Shown here piece after piece: positions 60,501 to 64,000 of a stretch of 64,000 nucleotides of DNA. A model generated the notes under the pieces. It was not told where the DNA came from and searched no databases. It saw nothing but the letters and a program-made list of their open reading frames with translations. The stretch is taken from contig NC_040032.1 in the NCBI RefSeq assembly GCF_000972845.2, positions 13,090,002 through 13,154,001 of the forward strand. The letters are read 5' to 3'. This DNA is from Larimichthys crocea (lineage: Eukaryota; Chordata; Actinopteri; Sciaenidae). The position numbers and the translations under genes are program-made. Position 1 is the stretch's first letter. Each line of letters opens with the position of its first letter.

Positions 60501-62019
60501 CATACCTGAAGGACAAGTGCTGATGTGGTGACACTTAAATGTTACACATGGCCTGAAAATTCAGACTGAACTGTAAAGGCACACTCCTTGTTCTTCCCTA
60601 ATCTGCTACAACAGCAGTGTGTTGATTATCCTCAGACTAAATGCATTATTATTGGCAAATGATCTCATGATTTCTCTTGATAAAAAAAAGCACCGTCAAT
60701 CATGTGTTTTTAGCTTTGTGTCATTTGGAAACTCCTACCATGACAGCACACACAATGAACTGATGGATGAGATCCAGTTCAGTTTTTTCCAGCATGAGAA
60801 TGGCACCACAACAAGAAATCAAATACATGGTGCTGTGTCATTTTTTAATTTATAATAATATCATGTACTAAAAATCACTGAGCAGAAGATAAATATTTAC
60901 AAGAAAGGCTTGGAAAAAAATAATGTAAACACATTAAAGAGCCATTTTAGGTCATGCTATTAGAATGACATTTTGTGCTAGAGTGCTCATAGTGCTCGTA
61001 CGCTGTCTGCGGTCTTGGTGGTTTGAAATGAAGGAAATTGAGTAGCTGGAACACTGAGTGGAAAAGGCTCCAGCAGTCCACCGAGGACAGTTTTCTATAC
61101 TTGATTAGATGTTTTCTCCTCAGAAGGCAACAGGCCACACAGCATGGCAACGCCTTTAACATACAACAAGAATCTTACAAATCACTGCCTCGGCAGCCAG
61201 CTGTAATACACAAAGAGTCGAGAGCCTTGTTCTGAGATGAGAGTACATGAATCGAAGAACGTGGACAATAACATGCCTGCAGACTAACATCAGCGCGTTG
61301 GCAATATGCAGTATCCACTGACGCCATATGGCGGCTGTGGCTGCTGCTGCTGGGCCCAGATGAGGTACGGGGAGCGGAGTAATTGTTTTCTTAATGACAT
61401 AAGACAGGAGAGGAATGCTCAACATGCTGGCATGGAACAAATGTAGAAGTACTGCAGCTTCTGAGCTTAGGTGTCATACAGTGTGAATGAGGGCTGATTT
61501 TCTGGTTGGGTACCAGTGTAACCAGGAGCTAACTGCATTTACACCTGTGCTTGCTCAACCTATGAAGGCATTTTATTTCCTGACAATACTATTACAGAGA
61601 AATATATATGAATTCACCGCAGTGGATGTGTAACTTCTTTTATATAATATTGCATTACAGGCTCTCTAACTGAATCTCCAGATATAGTGAATGAAGGGTA
61701 AGTTAATTCATTCTCCTTACCATATTTCTTCAATCTATGCTCCCTATAGAGCACAATGGTTATATGGTCTCACTGCTCAACAAGTCATTTCCCACATGGC
61801 CATCATCCTTCATTCTTTACCTGCAGCTCATAAGTTCCTCCACAGGGTGAAGTCAGACTTCATATGTCTCAAGTACATGACGAAAATCCCAATGATATTT
61901 ACCTAGAAGCCTCACGGTGAACAGATCACTCTAGGCTGTGGTTATTTGACAGGATAGCTGGCCACTTTAGATACTGTTTCCTAACCCAAATACCTTCTAA
62001 TACCTTATTAGAATATGTA
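57570..62019. other. Non-coding stretch
   Basis: No gene or mobile element firmly recognised. On the minus strand 58140-58180 a pyrimidine-rich stretch, CTGCAG and a donor-like TCGG|GTAGGA delimit a possible mini-exon, too weak to annotate. CGCCATATGGCG (61322-61333) is a perfect 12-base palindrome. The part 59340-59980 reads like mobile DNA in places, but no ends were found. Confidence 0.4.
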
Positions 62020-62150
62020 CTTTCATTACCTGCTAATATTAACGTGTTAGAAATGTCATGTGCATGTGTTTGCAAGCATTTTAGCCTTTGACTTCGGCAC
62101 CATTGGTCCATGGTACAGCCTCACTGAGCTGCTACAGTAGCATGTAGACT
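62020..62150 (+). repeat. Teleost dispersed repeat, family A (right-end fragment)
   Basis: Words TACCTGCTAATATTAACGTG, GGTACAGCCTCACTGAGCTG and CTACAGTAGCATGTAGACT resemble the right end of the family seen at 30358 and 34006. Only about 130 bases match. Confidence 0.5.
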
Positions 62151-62726
62151 TTAGGTATCTCTGTTCCTTTGAGATACATCATTAGTGCACAGCTAATGAT
62201 CTGGCTATGAGTTGTACAGATTTTAATGCAACTGCAGCACCTCCACTCCCGTTATCCCTGCGCTGTGTTTTTGCTGCATGGGCACCATCCACTCGAGCCA
62301 GCCACCTGCACCCTGAGCGATGTAGGTGACCACCGCACTATCAGAATCCATTCATTCCACAATGAGTCAGCCCAGATAACCAGATGACCATCACACTGAG
62401 GCCTTGGACGCCCCCACCCCCCCTCTGACCTGACTCCCATTAACCCAGACACAGGCTCAGCGAGACAGAGAAAAAGAGAGATCGCAATCATTACCCTCCA
62501 TCAGCGCTATCTTCATCTCCTATCACTCATGTCTGGCCAGGCTAGGCAAGATCACTTTCTCTCTCTACCTGTCTTTCTCTCTCTCGCTCACCTCCGCATG
62601 ACTCTGTAAAATCCGTCCAGGTGGTCGGGTGAAGGCCATTACGCAGGGCCAACTCCTCAAACTGCCCTTCCCTCCCTCCTTCCTCTGTATCAGCAGTAAA
62701 TTGTTGTCAGACAGTGACTGCTGTTA
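62151..62726. other. Non-coding stretch with CT tract
   Basis: No gene recognised. A C-run and CT-rich segment lie at 62408-62421 and 62555-62587. The 79-codon minus frame at 62252-62491 has no recognisable domain. Confidence 0.45.
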
Positions 62727-62748
62727 GTGTGTGTGTGTGTGTGTGTGT
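62727..62748. repeat. (GT)11 microsatellite
   Basis: GT run of about 11 units followed by ATGTAG. Confidence 0.95.
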
Positions 62749-64000
62749 ATGTAGATGTTTGAGGACTGATGCAAGGTTGGCACTACAATGTGCATGTGCT
62801 CTTATTGCAAAAGAGGTGTATATATTGATGATATGCAGGACTGCACATGTGCTGTTGGTGGCCTGTGATGTGCAAAATGACCTCCCACACACTCATTAAG
62901 CACAGAAACTGTACTCAAGCAGCCTTTAGTCTTGTTCTCACAAGAGGTAATGCAAGTGCATAACACACTGCATGCAAGCTCTCAAACATAATTACATTGT
63001 GTTGTGTCTAGAACTAAACATAACAGGAACAACAGGTACTACAATAACAGGTCTTAGAGCAGGCGAAGACATGCATTGTCAACAACATCAGCAAATCATT
63101 AAAATAAATATTCACATTTTAAAAATATTTTATCGTAATTATTTATAATTTGAAAAATGGTTTAGGATGGAATATTTTTGCACGCACATTTTTACATTCG
63201 ATGTTTGACTGGAGTGGTCTTTCTACAAAAGATGATGCCATCAGAAATATTTTTAAAAAGCCGTTATCACTGTAACTTCGTGCTGAAATATTTGTTCTTT
63301 GTTAAAAGCTTAACCAGCCCACACAGCCAGGCTGTATACTGTGAACGGACACACTGCTCTTATTCAGCTCCTCGGTGACCCCACTTAACTAGTGAAAGGT
63401 CAGAACTAATGAACAGGCAGGTGGCAGCACTTGTTGACTTAGCATATAAGTTGTTTGACCTTTGACCCCTGTCGGCTAGTGAGTGCAAATGAAGGGCACT
63501 GACTCCCAGCGGGGGTCCTCTCCTCGAGAAACGCTTCCGAGTGAGTGAATGGAAGTGACTTTGTGGAAAAAGTGACATTGTTCCGATAAACTCAATATGT
63601 ACACAACATAATCTGCTTCTTGAGAGTGTGCATGTGCATAAATCATGGAGGAATCCCAGTGGACATATTTAAAATAATCATTGTGTTTTAATTTGCTACC
63701 TTGTGGAGAGCATATCGTCATGACTTATTGTTAGCAAGCAAAGGGTGGTGAGGAAGAGGAGCATGAACAAAACAGAAAACAGAAGCCACTTCTGTTATAT
63801 TCATAATCAATTTCCCCATTGATAGATTGTTTGGTCTCTGTTTTTTTTTATTTTTTATTATACATTTGATAATATTGAGGCAGGAGTAAAAGAGTGGCAT
63901 GAAATGTCCTCAGCCAGAATCAAACTTCACATTTTTTGTACTATGTTTGACAATCAATAGTCCAAAATCAAAAGATATGCTTGACTGAAATGATTAGGAA
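62749..64000. other. Non-coding stretch to window end
   Basis: No gene or mobile element recognised. Very AT-rich at 63100-63180 and again near 63840-63870. Overlapping frames on both strands lack recognisable content. Confidence 0.45.

Noticed and set aside
61322..61333. CGCCATATGGCG as a CArG (SRF) box
   Set aside because: The site has only four A/T between CC and GG, where six are required.
1..64000. CRISPR arrays, operons, phage or plasmid genes
   Set aside because: No regularly spaced direct repeats, no long co-directional frames and no ribosome-binding-site pattern. Content is that of a vertebrate genome.

Overview
This window is vertebrate nuclear DNA, most likely from a ray-finned (teleost, probably percomorph) fish. 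The evidence is its content: several dispersed repeats that I recognise as teleost-type, including two decayed Tc1/mariner DNA transposons, a MITE family with ends reading AAAGGTCCAGTGTGT, retrotransposon 3' tails, and many CA, GA and CT microsatellites. It has no bacterial-style gene layout: open frames on both strands are short (longest 177 codons), overlap one another, and resemble no protein I can name. I found no rRNA, tRNA, CRISPR or operon.

No protein-coding gene can be annotated with confidence. The window reads as a gene desert or as one or more very long introns. Three weak exon candidates are recorded: a 64-nt possible first coding exon on the minus strand (57506-57569), an open stretch ending at a good donor on the plus strand (3307-3474), and a GC-richer block (37590-37845).

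Layout. 1-11 kb: mostly unique, AT-rich sequence with one SINE-like repeat at 2.8 kb, an exact 41-bp tandem duplication at 5.7 kb, a microsatellite cluster at 6.3-7.2 kb, a homeobox-site-rich block at 7.3 kb and a 27-T run at 8.5 kb. 11-19 kb: the most transposon-rich part, with an unclassified dispersed repeat (11.2 kb), Tc1 relics (12.8 and 16.1 kb) and retrotransposon ends (18.2-18.9 kb). 19-34 kb: unique sequence with two LINE-like tails, a possible MITE at 25.9 kb, a well-preserved MITE at 28.5 kb and fragments of the 11.2-kb family. 34-50 kb: long stretches almost free of repeats that look like conserved regulatory DNA, plus two striking hairpins (40.25 and 42.7 kb) and an older MITE copy (44.3 kb). 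50-64 kb: a third MITE copy, purine-rich tracts, more repeat fragments and the minus-strand exon candidate.

No genes are seen working together, and I found no convincing new biological system. The observations most worth checking are the two hairpins, the possible minus-strand first exon and the repeat-poor blocks. All repeat names rest on recognition from memory, not on a search.
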